Source of the DNA: Protula sp. h YS-2021
Taxonomy: Eukaryota > Annelida > Polychaeta > Sabellida > Serpulidae
Assembly: GCA_949752745.1 (NCBI GenBank)
Contig: OX457028.1
Location: 3,199,996-3,263,995, forward strand
Direction of reading: 5' to 3'
Length of the DNA stretch: 64,000 bases
Numbering within the stretch: the first letter of the stretch is position 1; each line of letters begins with the position of its first letter. A model generated the notes under the pieces. It was given only the letters and a program-made list of their open reading frames with translations, made no database searches and was not told where the DNA came from. Shown here piece after piece: positions 29,515-42,900 of the stretch. The position numbers and the translations under genes are program-made.

Positions 29515-30520
29515 TAAAAATAACAATTATAGTTATAATATCGACGAGATCATTTGTACACCGAGTTGTCCACTTAACACTCAAAGTGGTTCACACGTAG
29601 CAAAACTGGCCGTTCATTTGCGCTTTACCCGTTCAGCGATACCGGGAGTAGGGGGCACTCACGAAAAAAACGGAATTTGTGTCCATGACTTTTTAAAACG
29701 ACCCCTAAACGTGCAGTGCTAATTTTGCAGATATGCCGCGTTTTCAACCAAACGCTGAGTGTAATTCAGATATAACATCCTTTTTGTGGGAAGCGAGGAG
29801 TTCTGAATGCCTCATTTTAATTTAAATAACAACCAGCGCATGATACAACATATGGCACCAAGTTCCCCTTGGATCAAACTGTTTTTCAAACGACGTCTTG
29901 TTACATGTATTGCTGGCTAAAACCAAGTACTCACTTCTACGTATACGCTGCTGGGCATGGACAGGGGGGGGGGTTCTGTATGGGGTCCTCACTTGCATGC
30001 CATGGAACCAAGTACCCACTTCTACGTATACGCTGCTGGGCATGAACAGGCGGGGGATTTCTGTATGGGATTCCCACTTGCATGCCATGAATTCCATTAG
30101 GGAAAGTCGAACGCACGGCCTTTTGCCACCAGTACAACGCGATGACTCAATCAATTTGCATGTGTAACTATACTAAACTTGCAGTTGGTCTTTCGTGTTT
30201 AGCACTACGCAAAAACGTTTATGTGCTTGCTGGGGGAAAAAGCTTCCACGTGTCTGACTACTTTATTCTAAGTAAAGAACAATTCATATTTTTTGATGAG
30301 TGGACATTTCAAACGGTGACTGAAAGAACGGAACTAAAAGCTTAACGAATAAATATATAAACCAATGGTTTATTGCTTTCTTATTTAGACACGTTCATAT
30401 TGGAATTACGGCTTATCCTCTTCGCTTTCAAAAGTATGTTTACGTGAACCTCTTGTTAACGATTTGGAAGGATGAGTCTGTTTGACTTCAATACACGAAT
30501 AGTTAGATATTACTTTTCAG
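28570..30520 (+). mobile_element. dispersed repeat family, copy C
   Basis: AT-rich 5' part sharing GATGGAG(G/T)TGGTGTT and GGAACT(C/T)AAAAT with 6525-6590, tRNA-like stretch with GGGTTCAAATTC at about 29327, (AAT)n, body with CTAATTTTGCAGATATG, two minisatellite-like units (29930-30010 and 30010-30085), CATGCCATGAATTCCATTAGGG, CTTGCAGTTGGTC and TACGGCTTATCCTCTTCGCTTTC. No transposase. It ends about 300 bases before the KAP gene. Confidence 0.65.
29441..29511 (+). repeat. (AAT)n microsatellite
   Basis: About 23 AAT units inside copy C. Confidence 0.95.
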
Positions 30521-30822
30521 TGTCAGTCTGTTCTTATCTTTGCGGTAGGAAGCGTGTAAAAGTAATTCTTTGTACATATGATTACTGTTTTTAAACAGCA
30601 TAAACTATAAACAATTCTACAAATATATTTTTGAAAGCATTTTGTTAAAAAGGAGGTAAAGTTTTCTGAAGGATAGTTAGAAAACTGTTTAATAGCGAAG
30701 ATGTGTTTTGAAAAAGAAATTTAAGTATGTGAATTGGGAAAAGTCTGACTTACCTAATGATGCTGATCATTAAATGCGATTAATTTTTAAACTAAAACGC
30801 ACATGATTGTTACAGGTGGAAA

Positions 30823-30954
30823 ATGGGTTGTAATAACAGTACATCCGTCACTGGAGATGACAATGTAGAAGGCAATCATCCAACACTTCAAGACAATGAT
30901 ACCCAGTGCAATGCTGACACAGATGATAAGCATGACAACAAAAATTTAGCAAAG
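30823..30954 (+). CDS. exon 1: lipidation-type N-terminus
   Basis: 44 codons, MGCNNSTSVTGDD... Gly2, Cys3 and Ser6 form a classic dual myristoylation/palmitoylation context. The rest is polar and acidic. Donor AAG|GTATTT, phase 0. An acceptor-like TTACAG stands 9 bases before the ATG, so a 5' untranslated exon may lie upstream. Confidence 0.65.
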
Positions 30955-33900
30955 GTATTTTCCTCTTTGTTTCAAGATAATCTTTCCTTTTGGTTTGCAT
31001 CGTTTTGTGATGGCAAAGGTGTAAAGGACGTTGCTATATTTTCCACGTGCAAGCTCCATTTAAATCTAGGTATCAGTTTGTTGTTTTTTCTACACGGTTC
31101 ATGCCCTTTTGTCCTTTTTTCTTGTACGTCGGATAGTTTCCAGAAAACGCCTCCCACACTATTTGATGGAGGAAAACAAAATTTAGCACACGTGTAGAGC
31201 ATGAGAAGATCTCGGTAAAGCTGCATTTTTTACCTCAGTGGTAAAGATCAAGGTCAAATTTAGGTCAAAGTTTTTTTTACAAAATGGTTGCCAGAAAACT
31301 CCTCCTAGCCTTTGAATCAGCTTTATATTTGGTTCACTTACAATCATAACGTCTCTGTAATCCCGCAAATATGTTTACTATAATTTCAAAAGATCAAGGT
31401 CAAGATAGAGATAGAGATATTTGGGTATATTTTTTAATCCGTTGGACCAAAACAAGGACAAAGAAGGAGCACTGATTGACATTGACCTTCTTGGTCATAA
31501 TGTGATATAAATATTTTCTCTGGTGATTTTGTAAGTTGGTCATTGGCTAATTAGCGGAATTTGGTCTAGTTTTATTTTGTTTTAGAAAGAGATAATCGCT
31601 TCTAAGAAAACCTAAGTGTTGACAGGGATCAAATGTGCTCTCTAGTTGTTTTGTGATCAATTCGCAGCGAATTTTACTACACGATGATACTTTTTGGCCT
31701 TGAAACTGAATTTATCTATGCGTAATACATTACATTAAACATGTGTCTATTACAGTGCATTTATTTTATTCATTCTGTTGATAAACCTACATGCTGGTAG
31801 ATTGCAAGAGACTGTTCTCAACCAATATCTAGTGAAAAAATAAACTTTGTTTAAAAATATTAATTTTGCAGAAATTGTTTCATGACATCATCAAAAAAGA
31901 TGCTTTGGATTTACCATGTACGTTTGCCGTGTGTGGTCCGCCAGGCTGTGGGAAATCAAAGTTTATACAAGCTATCGGTAGGTTTCTTCACTGAGATGTA
32001 CATCTTGTAGATTTAACTGGTTGCACAATTAATCCTTTTTAAACAAGTAAATCTCTTTTGAAAATTACTTTATGTAAAGCTAAGTCGGGTAAATCATCAA
32101 GTGTATTCAGTGAATTTATCTTACAAAGATGAATGTATTCTGTATAGAATGGTGTTGTATTTCAGCAAATGAATGCAAATTACAGTCTGATAATGATCAA
32201 CCACTTCACGAACTCAAACAGAACGAAATGACGTGTTGCTGCTGCAAGATACCCTGGTGCTGGAAACTTTTGTTATGGTTCTTTCTAGCCCTAGCGTTTA
32301 CAGGACTATCCATAGGGCCAACATATCTCGGCCTTTACTTGAGAAATGAATCAAATGATCTGGACATTTTACTTGGATCTGGCATTGGCTCTTTGTTTAT
32401 TTTCAGTATTGTTTTCTTTCTAACTCAAATAAACTGCTGCTCAGATGAAAAAAGCAATGGGACACATTCTTGCAAGCCGTGCTGCTCCTTGACAGGGTTA
32501 TGTAGACGCCGTTTTTGCTGTAAATGTTCGAGTTGTTGTCAAGACTGTGGCTCTTTATGTTACATGTCGTTCTTTCAGCCTAACCGGTTCCACGATGAAA
32601 ACGTGCATAAAAACAATGTTAGAGTCATTAATGTTGATTTCAATGCATGGCAATACACAGGTTGTGACTACTTATGGGCTGGGGTAGCCATAAGTATAGG
32701 AAACGCTTTAGAAGATTATTTTGGAAAGTGGAAAGTAAGACTTTGTCGATTGTTTTTAAGTACCACTGATGATAAAGGAAACAGAGATACTGAAGGCAAT
32801 GCCCATAAGTGTTACTGTTGCTGTTTCCGGTTAAATTTCCACATGATTGCGTCGCTGACGGTGTATGTCGTAGCGACTGCAGTTGCACTGATATTAATAT
32901 TTATTACAAACGATGAAAGCGCACAAAATAATTCATGGATTGCCGCTCTAATTTTGCTTGTGCCAATAATAGGTTGGGATATTTCAGCTGTTGTCAAATT
33001 TATTTCAGCTGGTGTCAGAAGCACTGAATCAGAAATTAACAAGATATGTAGAAAATGGGTTCGCGAAGAGGGGCAGTTAGAGCTTGGGTTTGCTCATAAA
33101 ATACAAGAAGAAATGGAACACCTAGCCAGAACGGTAGCTCACATGAATGACATGTATGGACAAAATTTTCGGGTACTCGTTGTTGTTGAAGGCTTAGAGA
33201 CGTGTAAATCAGATAGGTTGCTAGGTTTTCTTGAAGCTATAAAACATTTGTTTGAGATATATAAGAGGGCTCCGTTTTACATCTTTTTATCATTGGATAC
33301 GACATTTGTGTATTCGGCCTTGAGGAAAAGAAAAGAGGAGGAAGTGTACGGAGTACCTGCGTGAGTATTATTTTAGAAAACGTTCGACAGTTGGATACGA
33401 CAGTGATATATTTTGTCGTATTTCAGCGTTTATTTATTTAGTTCATCCAATAAAACATGTTATATTATCATTGACGAAGTGAAGTCATTAGTAAATGATA
33501 TATAGTTGCATTTCGCGGTTGTTTCCTCACAATGATTTCGAACAACACAGCATGCAATGTCAAGTCTACAAGCTTGAAAAATGACGAAGTCGAATAATAT
33601 TTGTCGGGATATCGCCGTCTCTTTCTTTAGAAAAATTTCTTCTGTTTCAGCATTCGTATTCCAGAAAAAGAACGTGAATACAAATTAACAACACCTTAAT
33701 TCTGTTACAATGTCCTCTTCAATAATACCTGTCTTAATTTCATTACCCAATGAAATTTTTTTATTTGAATTTCGTGAAATTTTCTGGCAATTCAGTTAAG
33801 GCAAAAAAGAAGGTGTTAAAATATTTATCGCTGATCTCTTATTTTCAGAAATGAATTCTTAAACAGGGTGATTGATATTCCCATCCATTTTCCCATACAT

Positions 33901-36900
33901 GATGAAGAGATGAGAGAACTTAACACAAGAAATAGAGCAGCAGGTTAAATCAATACCTAAGTAATAGCCACAGTTTTTTTAAAAAATGGCTTGAGTTTAT
34001 ATCAGTTACTTCAATAGGTTAGTAATATTCCTGGTTAATGATTTGAACAACTTATTCTTTAAAACAAATATTTAATCACGTGCGTCAGTGATAAATAAAA
34101 GACATGATATAAATATCAGTGATCTGTACAATTTTAAAAATAAAACGTTAAACAGGGTGTACAATTGGTGGCTATGTGGTTTGCTGGGAGCGCTTGCAGG
34201 GGAATGAAGGCTGGCAACCATACAGCACAGAGCATCAGATGCAGCTGTCATCTGCTTTCGACAGCGGACAACCATGTGTATGAATATTCGGTTTGCATTC
34301 TCTAACAGCGATTTGCCACCACATACGACTAGAGGGTGCTCACTGTTCGATCACTGCTTTACCCGCGCTAAAAAGAGGATTCAATTTAGGATGAAGTTAT
34401 AATCATTTAATGGAATCCGTTATGTTTTGTAAACCTGGGTTTTTCATCTAAAATTATGTCGATTGAGCTTACATTTGAAATGGGCTATGTAATTTAGGTT
34501 TTTCAATACAAATCTTAATTTATTTTTTAAAGGCTTAAAAAAATAAACTACGAACGAAAGTCAAATATGGTTGGATTCGTTTAATTTGAGATGCTCAGGA
34601 CCGAGAAAAATTCACTAAACTTCGAAATGACCGATTTAAAAAAAACAAAATGAAATTCACTCCAACATTAAAAACCCAATTATTGCTTACTTATGGCTAA
34701 TTCTCGTTACAGCAGATTTTTGGTATCTATTTAGAAAAATCACAAGTGTAATTTGATGCATTTCGGTGGATCAAATAATTCTTTGCAATTTTTATATGTT
34801 TCATTATATGACACCTCATCCCGTTATTAAGCTAAAGGTAAATTATGCTTCTTTTAGGTAGTGCTAGAAGCAAATGATGGAAGACGTGAAGTATCATTTG
34901 AAAGAGGTATCGCGAAGTCTACTAGTAATGACGTAGAAGAAAATCAACAGACTCTGCACATCAGAGCTGCACTCCGGAAGATATCTGATAACAGTATCAT
35001 TTAAGACTTATTATTTTATCGTTTATTTAATGTTTTATGAGCTGAATTCCTTTAATAACTTATTAAGGCAGGTATATCAATAACTGAAGATTTTGTGTCA
35101 TTTTGTAGAAGGAATAGGTTTCAAATAGTTTTAGAAAAACAAATGTGCGAACACTTTGTGCAATGTAAGATTTGACAGCTTAAGTTCAATAATATCACTT
35201 GTTACTATCCAGTTGAATTTTTAGTGGCCAAAAATTTGAAATTTACATAATATGTTGAATTGTTGTATGTAAATAAATTTGGAATAAATGATGACTCAAC
35301 GTCCTAATGGTAATGCATTCTAAAACTTTTGGTGGGTTGAAAAAATCTCACAGATTTTTATATATGGGAATGGAGAATAAACGAAGAAGATGGATGGAAG
35401 AGCTACAATGCTAAAATATGCATCATTCTCATGCACGCCGACAGTAAAAACGTACAAACAGTTACATTTCAAGAATCCACTTTCGACTTGAGAAGTAATG
35501 CTATGACAGAGGTCAATAGCAGCGGTGAAACAAAACAAGTCCAATGCAGATTACTTGGTAATAATATTTATGTTACGTAGTAATGACATGGTCTATATGG
35601 AGTATGTTTTTATTTGTTGTATATTGCGTCGGAAATAGAAATAGATCTTTAGGTCACGCCAGCTGCTGTGTTCAGTTAGATAAAAGGTTGGAGACGGAAG
35701 TGATATATTTTTTTCCATATCTGGCATTACCTGTAAATGCAATTCATTCATACAAAGTGTAACGCCCATTTCGAGGTGAAGCACCGGTAATTTTTCCTCT
35801 TTAACAAAACGTAGGAACGCGGATGCACACAGGAAGCTAGTTGAGAGGAAATGAGTTTCTTAACAGATTTTATGCAACACAAAAATAACAAGTTATTGGA
35901 TATATAGTTGACTTCAATGGAACAGGTTGTGACCTAAAATACTCTGCCTGGCGGCTTCGTATTTCCACGTCAAAAATTCTAATAGCGAAGCAAGCCCGAT
36001 TTCAATTTCAGATAGTTGTACTATTATCTATACAAAATTCAAACATTATTCAATAACTTAGAGTGAAGTTTCTACAGGTGAATATATTGTGCTCACTTTT
36101 TAGATGATTATATTGGCTTTATTATGTGTGGTGATTATGTTGGATTCAGTACTTAATGTGAATATATTTGGTTCACTATTTTAAATGCTTATATTGGCCT
36201 TGCTATATGAGTTGATTATATTGGATTCGGTAATTAATGTGAATATATTGGGTTTACTGTTTTGGATGATTATATGGGCTTTGTTGTATGAGGTGATTAT
36301 ACTGAATTCACTGGTTAATGTGAATATATTGGGTTCACTTTTTGAGGTGATCATGTGAGGTTCATGATTTAAGGAGATTATATCGGGTTCAATTATGCAA
36401 TAGGTTGCGCTATTGAAGGCTATAAAGTGAGCTGGCAATGGAAGTCCTCATCCGGATGGAAATCTTACACTACCGATCACCAGTTTAAGCTTTCCAGAGA
36501 GTATGATAATAATAAAGGCCAGGTATTACTGATATTTGTTTAACATTGTAATATTCTCTTTTGTTTAAAAAGATATTTTTGCTTCTCATTAAACGTCTTG
36601 CCTGTTTCAAAACAAACAAATTTATTCTATTTGCTTAGTAAAAAAGCATCAATGTGAACGTAGCATTATTGAAAATATTGCAATTATACGTTGTAATTAT
36701 AAGTAATTCTAAAATGCTTAATCATAGAATAAACTATATAAGCGTCTGTTAAATACTATGCAAACATGTTATTTTATACATGCGTTTTGAAGGTGATGTA
36801 TACATGCTATATTTCAGGTGGAATTAGTCACAGAGAGAGGTGTAACTTTAGCCGTTTACTTTGAGGAGGGCAAACAATATCGAATAATGGACGGTAGAAA

Positions 36901-39900
36901 AGTCAATCCAAAGCCAATAAGATGCCTTATTGAAGACAAATCTGACAAAAGTATATTTATTCTATCTATTGCACAGACGTTTTCAGATGGCCTTTCTAAA
37001 ATACACTTCAGAAATGCTGAAATGCTAAAATATTCGTAATTGACCTACTGTGCATTAAATATTGACATCCTGTAATAGAAGGATACTAACTCACAAAATT
37101 TTTATGTTACTTCGGAATATAAATTTAAATTAAATCAATTAAATAGATAAAATGTCCCTCAATACTTTTTGATGAAATCAAACTTTAATTTTTAAAATGT
37201 AAAATGTAATCTACAGGGAAAACAAAAAGTTTCTTCCAGTTAATATCACAAAAGCAGATTTATGACCGTTTTATTTATGTATTTTAGAAGAAGAAATGAG
37301 ACATGTTTGTTTTAAATCTGAGTATGTAAAACAGCAAGTGTATCTGGGGAGAGCGTGATGGCAATGGCGAATTACAAGCGTACAGTGCTAAACGATGCTT
37401 CGAACTCATGAACAATCCTCAACAAAATACCAACAAACACAGATTGGGTGCGCTTGATTTATACAACTATGCATTCTATGAAATAAGAGCGATTTCTCTT
37501 GACTGGTAACGGCTTTCCTACTGCTTTTAACTGTTGAGTGACATACAATGCAAAGACTTAACGGTGAAGGGTGCATTAGTTTGAGTTATAACGCAAGAAG
37601 CCTTACTGCTAAATCGTAAATTTAAGATCGTGAGAAGGACGTACTTTTTACTATTTATTGAAATACACAAGATTTATATCTTACTACTTTGATGAATAAC
37701 TTTGAATATACAGTGAACAACAAATCATCATAATAAAATGGCACAAAATAATTTACAGTTGAATAGCTTAAATGTATTAGAAAGGAGATTTTTTAACTAC
37801 AATAGTTAGTATTATATTATTTCACTTGAAAAAATGAAATCAAACACAAAGTTGTATGGCTAGATTGCCCATGCTTGGTTTAATCGAATGCAAAATAAAA
37901 ACCACTAGGATTTATCTTAATCTTCGATTATGTTTTGGCTCAGAAAACGCTCTTTTGTTGACAAGCATAGTCAAATGTGAATATAAACATTTTTGCACCA
38001 ACAATTGACTGTCAAGATGATTTAGTTAAGAATATTATAATACGTTATTGCTTTAACGTTTTTCAACTTATCTATATTGCTGTGTCTAGGGCTGAGTATG
38101 GATGGAATCCCAGTATGCTGGCAGTGGCTAGATGGCAGACAGTGGGTGACCTATTCATTGCAGGAACAGAAAAATATCTCCTCTGGTTTTGATAACAGCT
38201 CAGATGAGGTATTCCACAAAATTTTGTCAGTGTATCTCTTTGTTATTCAGTGAAAAGGGTCTGTCCTAAAAATTTAATATTTTTATTTTTTTATATCTAG
38301 ATTAATTTGTGTTTAATTTATAATTTATTGGATATAAATTATATTTATTGTTTATGTCTCATATGTTGACTTCGTACTCGTCACTAATTATCGTAAATAG
38401 TAATATTTTGTCAACTCATTTATAAAATAACTGCATAGCGTCACTACTTACAAAAACAAAGCAATGTTCAGGTGACGCTACAATCGAATGGCACGGTCAA
38501 AATAAGCCTTAAAAATGGTGTACAGATTCAACAAACGACAGAAAACAGAATGAGAGCTCTAATGCAAAATAAAGGTATCTGTGTCCATCTGCAAAACGCG
38601 AACATATACATTATTAACACATATTTATTTCATTTTGTTTAGTTTACTTTTGTTGCGATTTATATCATAAAACATTAAAATACTTAATGGTGACTTAAAA
38701 TATCTACCAGTTTCAAATTGGTTTAAAATAATAGATAAAACTTGTGATAGTAAAATTATTCGTGTCAGGGTTAATAATAGTGCTAAAAGATACTTGTACA
38801 AAGGAATCAACTTTGATTTACACTTCATGTTAACCCTAATATCTAATTTTATTCAATGCGAAATAATAGGTCGACACAAAACCTGTCGACTTTTTGCACA
38901 GTACTATAAGAAAACTGCGATATGTCACCAAAATTTTTATTCTGCCTCATTCTGTCAGTACTACAGCAGTGTTTACCGATCAGTCCACTCTCCTGCTTAT
39001 TGCTTTTCTAGAAAGCAATAAGAAAGAAAATCTTTAAAATGTTCTTCAATCATTTTTTGAACATTTCATTGTAAGAGATGATTACAACACATGAATCAAG
39101 GATCACCTGTTCCAATATTCTGCCTATGCGATAAGTTGTGGAAAGAAAACATACATAACATGTATAATTTGCGTGCTAGACCAGAGTCAATACTTTGTGT
39201 GGGAAAGACAAGATGCTTGCAATGGAAAAGAGTGGCATCCCTGTGACCCATTTACATGCAGAGATCTCATGAAAGGAGAAAGTCGTGTCGAGGTGTCTTC
39301 AGTTGTCTATCTTAGGGACAAAGTAGAGATTGATGACACCACTAAATACAAAAGAGATATACGCTCATCTGCAGGTGGGAAATTCTTCAAAAAATTTCAT
39401 TTCTTTTCAACAACTGAAATGAAAGTTATTTTAATCCTAATCGTAGGCGCTTTTGCCATCTTGTTTGTATTTAAATGAAAGGAATGAGTTCGATTATGCG
39501 ATTAAACTCATAAAAACAGATAATTTCCTGAAAAATATCAAAATAATGCTATTCAAACGATAACTGCAAATATTTATCCTGCTGCTCGTTTAATCAGTTA
39601 CCTAGAAATGTGTCTAGGAGAGCTTTATACCCAGTTACAGAACGTAAAATGTCTTTATTATTTTTTGAAACGGTAGTGCATCTAACGTGTTATAATATAG
39701 AGATATTTTATGGGATTGAGTGGTTGGTAGATTCGAACACTCGTGAAATGCTTGAAAGCAAGCAAAACAGCTGTAAGATCACTGGCCTTCTACAAGTGTC
39801 CTAATCTGCTACAAAGCAGATCAGTCTAATGTAACACAAAAACACATAATAATGTATCACATACCCAAATAGAGCTCAAATAAACTACGTTAACCTTCAG

Positions 39901-42900
39901 ATATTCCCCTATGTCACCCACTTACGTGTCACTCAGTGCGTGTAATAGTATACTGTTGATGTATGTTTATATGTTCAAGATAATTGGAATCCATTAGCTT
40001 CATTGCGACAAAGCCCAGCTGGTAAGTACAAGAGTACAGAAAACTGGAAGCACAATAAAAATCTGCAATATAACACAGCATGTAACTCACCAATGCGTAT
40101 ATAGTAATGCAAAAAGTAGCAAGGTTGACGGATAATTATATTTGCTTTTATCAGAATTTCTTGACGATTTTAAAAGTTTTTTGTGGGCTATTGTAAAAGG
40201 ATCTAACCATAATGTACATCTACCTGAACAATTTTTTGTCGTTTGATAAAACTTATTAAAAGATAACAGAGATATAGTGTGGAAGTTAATAATTGTTTTG
40301 CATTACTTAATTATCGTTCGATATTTAGAATGGGAATATAAGGACAAAGATGGAAACTGGAAATCCTATGATATAACAACAAAGGAAGCCTTATCCGCTG
40401 CAAGAAACAAGAGACAGGACTCAGTAGCAAGGAAAATACCTTACACTGTTCACTACGACATTTTAGAATTAAAAAACGACGAGACGGGAGAAAGCCATAA
40501 ACTGCGATGTGCAGAAATAGGCAAGCATGTTATTAAATAGAGCAGCGGCACTGCTTTATTTTTTTTTTTACTTTTTGAATAAACATAGCTGTCGGCGCAG
40601 GGAAGGTTTACATTAAAAAGCAACAGTATTAAACTTATTTCAGTATGAATGTTAGCTTGCACAATATATCAGAACTTTTCTTCGGCATTAAGATCTCTCT
40701 AGTCAATATTTATGTAGTTTAAAAATTAAACATTTTTAACATTTAGGTACATTAGGAAAGCTTTGCAAGGACATTACAGTAGGAAAAGGTTCACTCGATG
40801 CCGCATACACACAAATTGAGAATGAAGCTTGCATTTTCATGAGCAATCGACTCAAAATTCAAATAAGAAAAATACTGATGGTAACGGAATCTCTATTTCC
40901 AAACATGTTTTATGACGCGGAAGAGCACAATATGCTTCATGGTGAAAAGATGGAAAGTGTGGAGGACTTGCAAAAAAAACTTACACGAATAATCATCCTT
41001 TTAATAAATTGGCCTTCAAGGTTATCATTCAATTATTGAGTTCACATTTGCATATAACGTAATGTACAAAGTTACTAATAGAGGGTTCTTTACTGAAGAT
41101 GTGGATAAAAACAATTGAACAAGTTCCGTACACTGAGAAAATTATATTTTTATTAATATCTGCTGTTATTCAGTATAAAAATAATTGAGAGATAGGTAAA
41201 GTTTAGCAGAAAGGTTATTAATCATACGGCTATATTTCCAGTGCTTTAGTAAGTTAGCGTTAACTCATATGTCGTACAACGCGATATATAATCCGTCAGA
41301 CAAAGATACCTCATTAAATATATAACTGTGCTTTAAGCAGTCCCTATAAAATGCAAAGCTTTATTGTAGTGACGGCAGAATGTAGTTTCAGTATACGTTG
41401 CCTTGCAGAGCATCATTTATTTGTCAACAATGCAACGCAATGAATTCAGAAGATAACATGCTACACAGTGTTCTACTGCAGTTGTATGAAGCAGACAAGG
41501 AAAAAATCGTGGTTTTGGATAATCAATATTTACTGAACGACAATAATATGCAAGAATTTAAAAAATTGTTATCGAGGTTGACTGTCTATGATGTCAAACG
41601 GTGTCTTCCATACGTTATTGCGTTTGATTTTCATATTGGCTCGGAAATAAGAAAACTCGTTGGAAAACCGGGGTAAATGTCAAATGCTTTTGCACTTTGG
41701 TGCTTTATGTATTAGAATAGATTCTGTACTTGCAATTGTTACAGTTACAATTACATTTACAATTTTTACAATATAATTTGTTAGTGTAGATTTGGATTTA
41801 AAACTTCTTCATTACAATGTTTGCATACCAAAGTTATATTGAAATAGACACATGTTAATATTGAAGGCTAAATATAAATACCCATTTTATTTTATGTGAT
41901 TTTTTCCCCATTAATTTAACCAAAAGCGATGATGCAGCTCTGGAAGAAGATTCACGCACCCCAAAAAGAATAAGAATAAATGTGCAACCAGTGCTAAATC
42001 CCAGTGATCCCAGCATTGTGTATGATTTTTGTATTATTAGTTGTAGTAATAATATTTGCTAAGCAGTTTCATTTTGTTCAGTTCTTTGCTACAGTGTATT
42101 TTTTTGAAAAATACGTATACATGTGAGGATTTGTTGCAACATAGCATCACGTAATGTGGATATGAAGATATTCTAGATAAAATATATTTACATTCTGAAG
42201 TTATATTGAAATAGAAACATGCTAATATTAAAGGCTAAATATAAATACGCATTTTATTTTATTTTAGATTTTATATTTTAATTTTTTCCATTAATATGTC
42301 CAAAAGCGATGATACCGCTCTAGAAGATTCTCACACCCAAAATAGAATAAGACCTACTGTGCAGCCAGCGCTAAATTCCAGTCAACCCAGCGTTGTGTAT
42401 GATTTTTTATTGTTAGTTGTAGCAATAATAATTGTTGAAAAGTTTCATTTCGTTCAGTTTTTGTTACAGTGTAATTTTAAAAAGATACATATACATGTGA
42501 GGAGTTGTTGCAAGATAGCATCACGTAATGTGGATATGAAGATAATCTAGATAGAATATATTTGTATTCCGAAGTTATATTTAAATAGAAATATGTTAAT
42601 ATTAAAGGCTAAATAGACATGCGCATTTCATTTTATTTTATATTTCATATTTTTAATATTTCCATTTATATGTCCAAAAGCGATGATGCAACTCTAGAAG
42701 GAAATTCACGCACCCCAAATGGAATAAGACCTACTGTGCAGCCAGTGTTAAATTCCAGTCAGATAAGCATTGTGTATGATTTTTTTATTATTAGTTGCAG
42801 TAATAATATTTGCTGAAACGTATCATTTTGCTCATTTTATTACAGCGTAATTAAAAAAATACATATACATGTGAGAAGTTGTTGCAAGATAGCATAACGT

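Noticed and set aside
34072..34275. minus-strand ORF of 67 codons
   Set aside because: The plus strand over the same bases encodes a WWE half-domain with matching splice phases, a better explanation.
36181..36438. minus-strand ORF of 85 codons
   Set aside because: It lies in a 110-bp tandem repeat in an intron and has no domain.
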